Below, piece by piece: positions 1 to 7,134 of a stretch of 53,875 nt of DNA. Numbering within the stretch: position 1 is the stretch's first letter; each line of letters begins with the position of its first letter. Origin of the DNA: DUUI01 sp964627845 (GTDB lineage Bacteria > Bacillota_I > Bacilli_A > Erysipelotrichales > Erysipelotrichaceae); assembly GCA_964627845.1 (NCBI GenBank), contig CAZVKL010000004.1:1-53875 (forward strand), written 5' to 3'. The position numbers were made by a program, and so were the translations under genes. A model generated the notes under the pieces. It was not told the DNA's origin. It searched no databases and was given only the letters and a program-made list of their open reading frames with translations.

Positions 1-1932
1 ATCTTAGGACAGACTGATAATGAGTCGACGCCTCTTCAAAAACAATTAAATAAATTAGGGAAACTGTTAGGGATCGTTGCGTTAGTGGCTGTTGGCGTTA
101 TATTTGCGATTGGACTGTTTAATGGTCAAGATCCATTCTTAATGTTTATGACTTCTATCTCTTTGGCGGTGGCGGTCATTCCTGAGTCGTTGCCTACAGT
201 TTCAACGATTGTATTGAGTATGGGTGTACAACGTTTAGTTAAGCGAAATGCGATTGTTCGTAAGTTACCATCAGTTGAGACCTTAGGTTCTACAACTGTG
301 ATTTGTTCGGATAAGACTGGGACTTTAACTCAAAATAAGATGACGGTCCAAGAATTTTATAATGCGGGTCGTGATGATTTAAAAGAAATGCTGGCTAAAG
401 CGGTCTTTTTAGCGAATGATTCTCGATTAAATAATGAGGGTCAATGGGTTGGAGATCCGACTGAAACGGCTATGTCCGAATGGGCGGTTAATAATGGGAT
501 TGATTATCAACAGACCATGGATGCGTATCCTAGAATTGCTGAAGTGCCATTTGATTCAAATCGTAAGCGTATGGCGACGGTGAATGAAGTGGATGAAAAA
601 CAGATTGTCTTTGTTAAGGGCGGTGTTGATGAAGTCTTAAATGTGACAACCCGTTATGGTCTTGATCAAGAAGTAAGAGAAATTACGGATCAAGATAGAG
701 AACAAATTCAACAGGCGAATTTAGAGATGGGTCAAAATGCTCTGAGAGTGTTGGCTGTGGCCTATAAAGAAGTTCAGGGGACTGTGAAAGATGGGGATCC
801 TGATTTAGAGTCTGATTTAATCTTCCTAGGTTTAGTTGGGATGATTGACCCTGCTCGACCTGAAGTGAAACAGGCGATTGCTGAGTGTAAAACGGCTGGT
901 ATTCGTCCTGTCATGATTACAGGTGACCATGCGACTACGGCTCAGGCGATTGCTAAAGAGATTGGTTTATTAGTTGAAGGTCAAAAAGTAGTGACTGGTA
1001 GTGAACTGGATAAGATGAGTGATGATGATCTCTATAATGAGGTTGAGTCAATTGGTGTCTATGCTCGAGTTTCGCCAGAACATAAGATGCGCATTATCGA
1101 TGCTTGGAAGAAACATGGAAATGTTGTTGCTATGACGGGCGATGGGGTTAATGATGCACCAGCCTTAAAGAAAGCAGACATTGGTGCTGCGATGGGAATT
1201 GTTGGGACTGAAGTTGCTAAGGGCGCTTCGGATATGGTTCTTACCGATGATAACTTTGCGACCGTGGTTAATGCGGTCGAAGAGGGACGTCGGATTAAAG
1301 ATAATATTAAGAAGGCGATTGGATATTTATTGTCTTGTAATATGGGTGAATTGTTTGTGTTATTGTTGGCGACGTTCTTAAATTGGCCGCTGCCTTTATT
1401 GGCGATTCACATTTTATGGATTAACTTAGTGACGGATTCACTTCCTGCTTTAGCGTTGGGAATTGATCCTGCTGAGGAAGATATTATGGAGCGTGAGCCA
1501 GATCGCTCAAATACCTTGTTTACTAAGCCAATGGCTTATCGTACCTTATATCAAGGAATTATGATTGGGATCTTAACAACTTTAGGATTTGTTATTGGTT
1601 CTGGTTGGTTATTTGGTTTAGAGGGCAATACTGAGATGGGTCGTACCATGGCCTTTGCGGTGTTGGGGTTCTCTCAATTAGTTCATTCACTTAATATTCA
1701 TTCGCCTCATGAGTCGGTGTTTAAGACAATGTTTAGAAACAAGTCGTTGATTCAGGCAATCTTGGTGAATGTGGTGATGATGTTGGTGGTATTACTGGTT
1801 CCGTTTATTCAGGAGATTTTCAAATTAGTACCACTTGATTTAACTCATTGGATGATTATTGTTGTCTTGGCTTTAATGCCTTGGCCGATTGTTGAGTTAA
1901 TGAAGAAATTCAAATTAAATGGAAATGACTAA
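1..1932 (+). CDS. Ca2+-transporting P-type ATPase (PacL/SERCA type), 5' end outside window
   Basis: C-terminal ~643 residues of a P2-type cation ATPase that exports Ca2+ using ATP; the frame is open from base 1, so the gene begins upstream. Visible in order: an M4 helix with IPESLP (the Glu matches SERCA Glu309), the phosphorylation loop SDKTGTLT with the acceptor Asp at 310-312, a nucleotide-binding domain, TGDH and MTGDGVNDAPALK hinge motifs, then M5-M10. M5 has CNMGE and M6 has NLVTD, matching Ca2+ ligands Asn768/Glu771 and Asn796/Thr799/Asp800 of SERCA. In M8 the residue aligned to SERCA Glu908 is Gln (GFSQLVHSLN), as in plasma-membrane Ca2+ pumps, which suggests one Ca2+ per cycle (inference). 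A terminator follows directly. Confidence 0.93.
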   Translation: MLGQTDNESTPLQKQLNKLGKLLGIVALVAVGVIFAIGLFNGQDPFLMFMTSISLAVAVIPESLPTVSTIVLSMGVQRLVKRNAIVRKLPSVETLGSTTVICSDKTGTLTQNKMTVQEFYNAGRDDLKEMLAKAVFLANDSRLNNEGQWVGDPTETAMSEWAVNNGIDYQQTMDAYPRIAEVPFDSNRKRMATVNEVDEKQIVFVKGGVDEVLNVTTRYGLDQEVREITDQDREQIQQANLEMGQNALRVLAVAYKEVQGTVKDGDPDLESDLIFLGLVGMIDPARPEVKQAIAECKTAGIRPVMITGDHATTAQAIAKEIGLLVEGQKVVTGSELDKMSDDDLYNEVESIGVYARVSPEHKMRIIDAWKKHGNVVAMTGDGVNDAPALKKADIGAAMGIVGTEVAKGASDMVLTDDNFATVVNAVEEGRRIKDNIKKAIGYLLSCNMGELFVLLLATFLNWPLPLLAIHILWINLVTDSLPALALGIDPAEEDIMEREPDRSNTLFTKPMAYRTLYQGIMIGILTTLGFVIGSGWLFGLEGNTEMGRTMAFAVLGFSQLVHSLNIHSPHESVFKTMFRNKSLIQAILVNVVMMLVVLLVPFIQEIFKLVPLDLTHWMIIVVLALMPWPIVELMKKFKLNGND

Positions 1933-1953
1933 ACCTTCACATGAAGGTTTTTT
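1931..1953 (+). terminator. Rho-independent terminator of the Ca2+ ATPase gene
   Basis: Inverted repeat AAACCTTCA / TGAAGGTTT running into a T-rich stretch, starting at the stop codon. Confidence 0.8.
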
Positions 1954-1968
1954 CATGTCAAAAAGTTA

Positions 1969-1997
1969 TTGCAAGTTTACTTTTTTAAATCTATAAT
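1969..1997 (+). promoter_or_regulatory. Sigma-A-type promoter of the DtxR-family regulator
   Basis: TTGCAA (1969-1974), 17-nt spacer, TATAAT (1992-1997). The ribosome binding site GAGGTGG precedes the ATG at 2021. Confidence 0.75.
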
Positions 1998-2020
1998 ATA
2001 ACTAGGAATGAGGTGGAAAC

Positions 2021-2449
2021 ATGTTGACTCAAATGACTCCTTCGATTGAAGATTATTTATCGACTATCTTTCGCTTGGATAAAGGCCAAGGTGTTCGATC
2101 AGTGGATGTTGCGAAAGTGCTACAGGTTTCAAAACCGAGTGTGAATCGTGCTTTAAAAACGTTGAGTGAGTTAAAGTTAGTGACTCAAGAACCTTATGGA
2201 GATATCTATTTAACTCCTTATGGGCGTGAAACGGCGATAGATTTAAATAAGAAATATGCCATCCTTCGTGGGTTTTTAGTCCATATGTTAGGGGTTGATC
2301 CAAAACAAGCAGAGCTTGAGGCGGGTCAAATGGAACATGGGATGAGTTCTGATACAATTCAGAAAATTGGCTTATTAATGCGTAATTATTCTAGAAACAA
2401 AGGAAAATCCAAATACAAAGAATTATTAAACAAACGAGAAGAAGTGTAA
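2021..2449 (+). CDS. DtxR/MntR-family metal-dependent regulator with altered metal ligands
   Basis: 142-residue transcription regulator: an N-terminal winged helix (SVDVAKVLQVSKPSVNRALKTL, about residues 27-48) followed by the helical dimerisation/metal domain, without the SH3 domain of DtxR, so MntR-sized. Of the six Mn2+ ligands of Bacillus MntR (Asp8, Glu11, His77, Glu99, Glu102, His103), my alignment keeps Asp11, Glu105 and His106 here, while the others are Ser14, Tyr79 and Gly102. It may therefore sense a different metal or none through the classical site (inference). It has its own promoter and terminator and stands between a Ca2+ pump and the zinc-uptake operon, so it could control either, itself, or distant genes. 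Confidence 0.85.
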   Translation: MLTQMTPSIEDYLSTIFRLDKGQGVRSVDVAKVLQVSKPSVNRALKTLSELKLVTQEPYGDIYLTPYGRETAIDLNKKYAILRGFLVHMLGVDPKQAELEAGQMEHGMSSDTIQKIGLLMRNYSRNKGKSKYKELLNKREEV

Positions 2450-2463
2450 AACTTCTTTTTTTT
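2439..2463 (+). terminator. Terminator of the DtxR-family gene
   Basis: AAGAAGT / ACTTCTT stem with a 5-nt loop that includes the stop codon, followed by a long T run. Confidence 0.8.
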
Positions 2464-2476
2464 CTAGATGTTTTAG

Positions 2477-2505
2477 TTGCTTTTTAAAAGGGTCAGTGAT
2501 ATTCT
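2477..2505 (+). promoter_or_regulatory. Promoter of the znuA-znuC-znuB-zur operon
   Basis: TTGCTT (2477-2482), 17-nt spacer, TATTCT (2500-2505); predicted transcription start about 2512, inside the palindrome at 2510-2528. Because the promoter begins at 2477, the upstream alternative start for znuA at 2477 is not plausible. Confidence 0.7.
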
Positions 2506-2509
2506 AGTT

Positions 2510-2528
2510 AATGCGAACGATTCGCATT
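2510..2528 (+). promoter_or_regulatory. Palindromic operator, probable Zur box
   Basis: Perfect 8-3-8 inverted repeat AATGCGAA-CGA-TTCGCATT covering the predicted start of transcription. Position and the presence of a Fur-family gene as last gene of the operon suggest autoregulation by Zur. The arm sequence differs from the Bacillus subtilis Zur box (TCGTAAT-N-ATTACGA), so the assignment is inference. Confidence 0.6.
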
Positions 2529-2548
2529 TGCGTTTAGGAGTAAAAAAG

Positions 2549-3436
2549 ATGAAAATAAAAATGATAAGTATCGTATTAATGACTTTATTAATAAGCGGAT
2601 GTCAAAGCACACCCCAAGCCTCAAATGATCAACTTAAGATTGTAACGACAATCTTTCCAGTGACCAGTTTAGTCAATTCCTTAGTTGAAGAACAGGCGAG
2701 TGTCACTCAATTATTACCAGAGACTGGAACAGACGCACATACGTGGGAACCCAGTCCACAAGATATCGTTCTGTTGGAACAAGCAGATGTTTTTATTTAT
2801 AACGGGGCAGGAATGGAAATGTGGGTAGATGATGTCTTAGAGTCATTAACCAATGAAGATTTAACAATTATTAATGCTTCTAAAGAGATTGATCTAATTG
2901 AAGGTCATGATGACCATGATCATGGAAGTCTGGACCCCCATACTTGGTCCACTCCACTCAATGCGAAACAACAAACTCAGACCATTTATGATGCACTAAC
3001 AAGTGCTTATCCACAGTTGATTGAGTCTATAAAAGCCAATCGAGAAGATTTACAATTTGAACTTGATCAATTACACCAAGAATACAGTGACCAATTAGCT
3101 AATGTGGATTCCAAAGTATTGGTCGTCCAACATGAAGCCTATGGCTATCTTGCGCATCAATACGATTTAGAACAAGTGGGCATTGAAGGATTAGTGCCAA
3201 CCTCAGAACCTGATCCATCACGCTTGGTTGAAATTATCAACCTTGTTGAAGATAGAGGTATAAAAACAATCTTCTTTGAAGAGAATGTAAGCTCCAAAGT
3301 GGCTGAGACACTCTCGAGTGAAACAGGGACTAAAACGGCTGTTTTAAGTACACTCGCCATTAAACAAGATGATTTAGACCTTATAGAGATGATGCGTCAT
3401 AACTTAGAAATATTAGTAGAAGGATTAACGCAGTGA
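2549..3436 (+). CDS. znuA: Zinc ABC transporter substrate-binding lipoprotein ZnuA
   Basis: 295-residue solute-binding lipoprotein of the cluster 9 (TroA/ZnuA) family that captures Zn2+ outside the membrane and hands it to ZnuBC. Start chosen at the ATG at 2549 because AGGAG lies 8 nt upstream and it gives a normal signal peptide with lipobox LISGC (Cys18). Metal-site residues visible: DAHTWEPSPQD, the histidine-rich loop HDDHDH, DPHTW, and QHEAYGYLA; the His-rich acidic loop before DPHTW is the usual sign of zinc rather than manganese specificity. Its TGA overlaps the GTG start of znuC. First gene of a four-gene operon under the palindromic operator. Confidence 0.9.
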   Translation: MKIKMISIVLMTLLISGCQSTPQASNDQLKIVTTIFPVTSLVNSLVEEQASVTQLLPETGTDAHTWEPSPQDIVLLEQADVFIYNGAGMEMWVDDVLESLTNEDLTIINASKEIDLIEGHDDHDHGSLDPHTWSTPLNAKQQTQTIYDALTSAYPQLIESIKANREDLQFELDQLHQEYSDQLANVDSKVLVVQHEAYGYLAHQYDLEQVGIEGLVPTSEPDPSRLVEIINLVEDRGIKTIFFEENVSSKVAETLSSETGTKTAVLSTLAIKQDDLDLIEMMRHNLEILVEGLTQ

Positions 3437-4071
3437 TCGAATTTAAAAACCTATATTTTACGTACGAAAAAGAGTTCGTTTTAAACGATATTAACCTACG
3501 CATTGAACCAGGACAATACGTTGCCTTAATCGGGGATAATGGTGCTGGTAAGAGCACACTTTTAAGGTTGTTAATTGGTGATCTCAAAACAAGTCGAGGA
3601 CAACTGACTATCTCAAAAGAATTTAATCGAATTGGCTATGTCCCTCAAAATACATTGAACCGCCAATTAAACTTTCCAGCCACCGTGTTAGAAATCGTAG
3701 TGGGCAACCTTTATCAAGACATTGGATTATTCAGATTAGCCACCAATAAGCACAGACAACAAGCGATGGAGGCCTTGGCCTTAGTGAATATGTTGGATTA
3801 CAAAGATGAACTGATTTCAAATTTATCTGGAGGTCAACAACAACGTGTGATGTTGGCTCGGGCGTTAGTGAACAAACCAAATCTAGTTATTTTAGATGAG
3901 CCAACCTCAGGGGTCGATCGTAAATCATCGAAACATTTTTATGAAACATTATCCCTTCTTAATAAAGAAGGATTGACGATCTTATTGGTGACTCATAATG
4001 TGGATCATTTAGTGAAAGAAGTGACGGATATATATGAACTGGATGAAGGTCATTTAGAAAGGGTGAAATAA
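3433..4071 (+). CDS. znuC: Zinc ABC transporter ATPase ZnuC
   Basis: 212-residue ATP-binding subunit that powers zinc import. Walker A GDNGAGKST, Q-loop (YVPQN), signature LSGGQQQRVMLARAL, Walker B LVILDEP and the switch histidine in VTHNVDH are all present. It starts with GTG in a GTGA overlap with the znuA stop, with AGAAGGA upstream, indicating translational coupling. One base separates its stop from the start of znuB. Confidence 0.93.
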   Translation: MIEFKNLYFTYEKEFVLNDINLRIEPGQYVALIGDNGAGKSTLLRLLIGDLKTSRGQLTISKEFNRIGYVPQNTLNRQLNFPATVLEIVVGNLYQDIGLFRLATNKHRQQAMEALALVNMLDYKDELISNLSGGQQQRVMLARALVNKPNLVILDEPTSGVDRKSSKHFYETLSLLNKEGLTILLVTHNVDHLVKEVTDIYELDEGHLERVK

Positions 4072-4072
4072 G

Positions 4073-4900
4073 ATGGACATGCTTCAATATCCCTTTATGC
4101 AAAAAGCATTAATTGTGGGTGCGCTATTAGGTGTTATTGTCCCTAGTATTGGACTGTTGATGGTGACTAAACGATTCTCAATGATTGGGGATGCTTTATC
4201 CCATATGTCATTAGCGGGTGTAACAATTGGGTTAATTTTTAATTTCAACCCACTTTTTGGTGCATTAATAGCCTGTATTGTTGCGGCACTAAGCATTGAT
4301 GTGATTCGTAAAAACATTCCACAATATGCTGAGACCAGCATTGCTGTCATTACCTCTGCAGGAATTGGTTTAGCAGGATTGCTCTCCGGTTTAGTTCCTA
4401 ATACCGCCAATTTCAACTCCTTTTTATTTGGGAGTATTATTGCTATTAGTGACCAAGAACTCCAATTAGTTGTCATTGTCTCAATTGTGGTCATCGCACT
4501 CTTTATCTTATTCTTTAAAGAATTCTTCTTAGTCGCTTTAGATGAAAAGAACGCCCGTTTAATTGGCGTCAATGTTAAATTTATTAACCTGCTCTCAATT
4601 TTACTCACGGCCATTACCGTATCGGTTGCGGCTAGAACCGTGGGGGCTTTAATTATTTCGTCACTGATGGTGATTCCGGTGGTCTGTGCCTTGCAGGTTT
4701 CCAAGAGTTATAAACAGAGTGTCATCTATTCCATTTTATTTGGATTAAGCTTTACTGTGATTGGGTTAATTGGTTCTTATCATTTGTCTTTAAAACCTGG
4801 TGGAACGATTGTAATGTTAGGATTAATCACGCTTTTAAGTTTATTTGTTTATAACGGTGTTAAACATCAAAGAACGAAAATGAAGGGGGCGTCGCGATGA
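4073..4900 (+). CDS. znuB: Zinc ABC transporter permease ZnuB
   Basis: 275-residue ABC-3 family integral membrane permease with about eight hydrophobic helices, starting MDMLQYPFMQKALIVG, typical of the family. It forms the channel for Zn2+ with ZnuC on the cytoplasmic side. Characteristic segments: RFSMIGDALSHMSLAGV near residue 40 and GALIISSLMVIPV near residue 200. Its TGA overlaps the ATG of zur (ATGA), so the regulator is translationally coupled to the transporter. Confidence 0.92.
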   Translation: MDMLQYPFMQKALIVGALLGVIVPSIGLLMVTKRFSMIGDALSHMSLAGVTIGLIFNFNPLFGALIACIVAALSIDVIRKNIPQYAETSIAVITSAGIGLAGLLSGLVPNTANFNSFLFGSIIAISDQELQLVVIVSIVVIALFILFFKEFFLVALDEKNARLIGVNVKFINLLSILLTAITVSVAARTVGALIISSLMVIPVVCALQVSKSYKQSVIYSILFGLSFTVIGLIGSYHLSLKPGGTIVMLGLITLLSLFVYNGVKHQRTKMKGASR

Positions 4901-5274
4901 GTCAAAAACAATTAATCTGGCCTAAAGAGCTTAAGAAGACGAAACATCGTTTGGCTATTTTTGAGATATTTGAGTCTGAGAATAGACCCTTATCGATTGT
5001 TGAAATCCAACAGGCACTTCATGAAAAAAACCAACAAATTTGGTTGTCGACGATTTATCGTATTTTAGATTCTTTTGAACAGGCAAATATGATTAATAAG
5101 ATTACGATGTTAAATCAAGAAGCTGTCTATTATGAGCTTAACTATAACCAACATGCTCATTATGCAATCTGTATAAAATGTCGTAATGTGATTGAGCTTG
5201 ATCACTGCCCAATGAATTTATTTGAAGCATCTTTAGAGCGAAACAACTTTAAAGTATACGGTCACAGAATGGAA
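4897..5274 (+). CDS. zur: Fur-family regulator (probable Zur), 3' end lost in assembly gap
   Basis: First 126 residues of a Fur-family repressor. The winged helix includes LSTIYRILDSFEQANMI; the dimerisation domain begins with HAHYAICIKC and the first structural-zinc CxxC (CIKC). The C-terminal CxxC and end of the protein lie in the 100-N gap. Location as fourth gene of the znu operon strongly suggests Zur, the zinc-sensing repressor of that operon (inference). The frame continuing past the gap to 5451 belongs to no real protein: it reads the following protease in the wrong frame. Confidence 0.85.
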
Positions 5275-5374
5275 NNNNNNNNNNNNNNNNNNNNNNNNNN
5301 NNNNNNNNNNNNNNNNNNNNNNNNNNNNNNNNNNNNNNNNNNNNNNNNNNNNNNNNNNNNNNNNNNNNNNNNNN
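5275..5374. other. Assembly gap of 100 N
   Basis: Exactly 100 N, the usual placeholder for an unknown distance. It separates a 3'-truncated zur from a 5'-truncated htrA. Missing: the zur C-terminus, the htrA N-terminal anchor and most of its catalytic domain, and any genes between. Confidence 0.98.
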
Positions 5375-5965
5375 GAAGATTTCTCTGGTTCATTATCAGT
5401 AGGGGTCATCTCTGGGAAAGACAGAGTGGTAGAAGTGGATACCAGTGGTGATGGCATTCCAGATTGGGATATGGTGTTACTACAAACGGATGCCGCGATC
5501 AATCCTGGTAATTCAGGTGGTGCGTTAGTGAATATGGCTGGTCAATTGATTGGGATTAACACCTTGAAACTCTTAGACTTGACAGTTGAGGGGATGGGGT
5601 TTGCGAATCCGATCAATGAAGTCATTAGTATCCTTGACCAAATTCAACAAACAGGTGAAGTTCAAAGACCTGTCATTGGTATTAGCGCAATTTCAGTGCC
5701 TGATTTAATTGCGAGAAATCAATTCTATGGATTGGAAGTTCCAATGGTTAACGAAGGTGTTTATGTGAATGAGGTCTTGGCTAATTCACCAGCACAACAA
5801 GCGGACATAAAACCTGGTGATATCATCGTTGGTATTAACAATCAAGAAGTGGATGACTTTAAGTCGTTTAGACGTCATTTATATCGTTTTAAAGCGGGCG
5901 ATACAATCGACATTGAGATTATTCGTGATGGTGATAGACTCACTAAATCGTTATTACTTAACTAA
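5375..5965 (+). CDS. htrA: HtrA/DegP-type serine protease, 5' end lost in gap
   Basis: Last 196 residues of a trypsin-like S1C protease of the cell surface that degrades misfolded exported proteins. The frame is open from the gap edge. NPGNSGGAL carries the catalytic serine (5513-5515); His and Asp of the triad are in the gap. A PDZ domain follows (about GISAISVP to the end), with GVYVNEVLANSPAQQADIKPG as carboxylate-binding region. An acidic loop VDTSGDGIPDWDM before the serine resembles DGDG-containing loops of other Bacillota HtrA proteins. The stop is followed by a strong bidirectional terminator. Confidence 0.9.
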   Translation, partial: EDFSGSLSVGVISGKDRVVEVDTSGDGIPDWDMVLLQTDAAINPGNSGGALVNMAGQLIGINTLKLLDLTVEGMGFANPINEVISILDQIQQTGEVQRPVIGISAISVPDLIARNQFYGLEVPMVNEGVYVNEVLANSPAQQADIKPGDIIVGINNQEVDDFKSFRRHLYRFKAGDTIDIEIIRDGDRLTKSLLLN

Positions 5966-5966
5966 A

Positions 5967-6000
5967 AAAACAGCTGAGATTACTAAGTCTCAGCTGTTTT
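5967..6000. terminator. Bidirectional terminator between htrA and the acidic lipoprotein gene
   Basis: 13-bp perfect stem AAAACAGCTGAGA / TCTCAGCTGTTTT with 8-nt loop, A-rich on one flank and T-rich on the other, serving the two convergent genes. Confidence 0.85.
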
Positions 6001-6004
6001 ATAT

Positions 6005-6469
6005 TTATTTCTTAAGGATAATTCCTGTTGGTTCTCCATCATCATCTAATATTGATAATTCAGAGAAATCACTGTTCGCTTCTAATTCTTCAACAACAAT
6101 GATTGGAATTCCTGCATCATCTGGCATAGGCGCGATGCTAATTCTATTTCCAGACATTGTGTAGTTTTCGGTTCTTGATTCACCACCTAATAGGCTGATG
6201 TCGACCGTTCCATCATCGTCAAAGTCTAGTATAACGATTCCTTCATCGTCTTGGTATGTATCGTCTAAACTACCATAGTCTGAATCATCATAGTCAGTAT
6301 CGGCTGGATCACTGGTTACTGGATCGGCAGGATCACTAGTTCCTGGATCGGCAGGATCAGTTGTTCCTGGATCGGCAGGATCAGTTGTCCCTGGATCTGC
6401 TGGTGTTGGGTCACTTGAACAACCAACGATTAATAAGAGTATCAATAATAATCCTAAGATTTTTTTCAT
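6005..6469 (-). CDS. Small acidic lipoprotein with TDPADPG repeats
   Basis: 154-residue lipoprotein of unknown function. Signal peptide with lipobox LIVGC (Cys17), then a linker of about four 8-residue repeats (DPADPGTT/TSDPADPV), an Asp/Tyr-rich stretch (DYDDSDYGSLDDTY), and a C-terminal domain of about 80 residues with VILDFDDDGTVDISLLGG and repeated Asp clusters. The pattern (lipid anchor, flexible linker, small beta-rich domain describing text-like fields) occurs in many uncharacterised Bacillota lipoproteins. AGGAGG lies 8 nt before the ATG. Convergent with htrA. Confidence 0.8.
   Translation of the reverse strand: MKKILGLLLILLLIVGCSSDPTPADPGTTDPADPGTTDPADPGTSDPADPVTSDPADTDYDDSDYGSLDDTYQDDEGIVILDFDDDGTVDISLLGGESRTENYTMSGNRISIAPMPDDAGIPIIVVEELEANSDFSELSILDDDGEPTGIILKK
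6297..6392. repeat. 24-bp coding tandem repeat, four units
   Basis: Units begin at 6297, 6321, 6345 and 6369 (pattern GGATCGGCAGGATCA plus 9 nt), with a degenerate fifth after 6393. They encode the DPADPGTT linker of the lipoprotein and could vary in copy number. Confidence 0.85.
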
Positions 6470-6640
6470 TTTAAAATCCTCCTATCCGTCATGGACTGAT
6501 TAAATTTTATGTCATTACCGGTTTGAATTCAACGAATATAAGTTCTTAGAATAATGAAATCTGTTGTTTAACACAAACATTCTACAGTGAATAGAAATGA
6601 TTTAATCAATGGGCAAGATAAATGTTTAAATATTTAAAAT

Positions 6641-6886
6641 CTATTCGCGATTCTCATGAATAATGAGATTTGAATCATCTTTGTAAAGTGTCTCTTCGTC
6701 AAACTCGTCTAAATTTTTCAAATCTTCCTCTAATTGTGTTTGTTCTAAGGAGTCAACTTGATTATCTTTGACTTCTTGGTGTTTAACGTCATTATAAATA
6801 CTGGTGTGTTGGGTTTTATTCAGTTTATCTTGATCAAACTGGTCTAAGCTCTCTAATTCGTCTAATCTATTTTGATAATCATTCAT
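6641..6886 (-). CDS. Small highly charged hypothetical protein
   Basis: 81 residues starting MNDYQNRLDELESLDQ; a GTG four codons upstream lies inside the ribosome binding site AGGTGG, so the ATG at 6886 is preferred. No signal peptide, no helix of membrane type, very rich in Asp, Glu, Gln and Asn, with heptad-like leucines suggesting a coiled coil. The internal similarity LESLDQFDQDKL / LKNLDEFDEETL (N- and C-terminal) suggests a short duplicated motif. Function unknown; it stands alone between the repeat lipoprotein and tRNA-Val. Codon pattern and clean start support a real gene. Confidence 0.6.
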   Translation of the reverse strand: MNDYQNRLDELESLDQFDQDKLNKTQHTSIYNDVKHQEVKDNQVDSLEQTQLEEDLKNLDEFDEETLYKDDSNLIIHENRE

Positions 6887-6934
6887 GGTCACTTCCACCT
6901 AATCTTACTGTAACATTTTTAGGTTTGTAGACAA

Positions 6935-6960
6935 AATAAAAATCACCCTAACGAGTGATT
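6935..6960 (-). terminator. Terminator downstream of tRNA-Val
   Basis: On the minus strand AATCAC / GTGATT stem followed by TTTTATTTT. Confidence 0.65.
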
Positions 6961-6972
6961 GAGTTTAATAAA

Positions 6973-7047
6973 TGGTGGACGATAAGGGATTTGAACCCCT
7001 GACCCCCTGCACGTCAAGCAGGTGCTCTCCCACTGAGCTAATCGTCC
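6973..7047 (-). tRNA. tRNA-Val (anticodon GAC)
   Basis: 75 nt with encoded CCA. Acceptor GGACGAT/ATCGTCC, anticodon stem CCTGC/GCAGG around loop TTGACGT, T loop TTCAAAT. Anticodon GAC reads GUC/GUU valine codons. Confidence 0.95.
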
Positions 7048-7060
7048 AAAGCGTGCTCAT

Positions 7061-7089
7061 ATCATATCAAATCCAAATAAAATTGTCTA
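7061..7089 (-). promoter_or_regulatory. Promoter of tRNA-Val
   Basis: Minus strand TAGACA (7089-7084), 17-nt spacer, TATGAT (7066-7061), ending 13 nt before the tRNA. Its -35 lies in the palindrome TTGTCTAGACAA (7083-7094). Confidence 0.6.
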
Positions 7090-7113
7090 GACAAGGAATT
7101 AATATTGTATAAT
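7083..7113 (+). promoter_or_regulatory. Promoter region of trkA-trkH with shared palindrome
   Basis: TATAAT at 7108-7113; the best -35, TTGTCT (7083-7088), is 19 nt away. It is part of the perfect palindrome TTGTCTAGACAA that also supplies the -35 of the divergent tRNA-Val promoter. AAGGAG precedes the trkA ATG. Confidence 0.5.
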
Positions 7114-7134
7114 GTCAAAGAAGGAGTTTTCTAA

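Noticed and set aside
2477..2548. 24-residue N-terminal extension of ZnuA
   Set aside because: It begins at the promoter -35 and crosses the operator; the ATG at 2549 has a ribosome site and gives a proper lipoprotein signal.
4084..4704. 206-residue minus-strand open frame opposite znuB
   Set aside because: Antisense shadow of a clear ABC permease; no motif, promoter or ribosome site.
4897..5451. 184-residue open frame across the first N gap
   Set aside because: It joins Zur to an out-of-frame reading of the protease through 100 placeholder bases; the true protease frame is open from 5375.
6297..6404. CRISPR-like array
   Set aside because: The 24-bp units are contiguous, without spacers, and encode a protein repeat.
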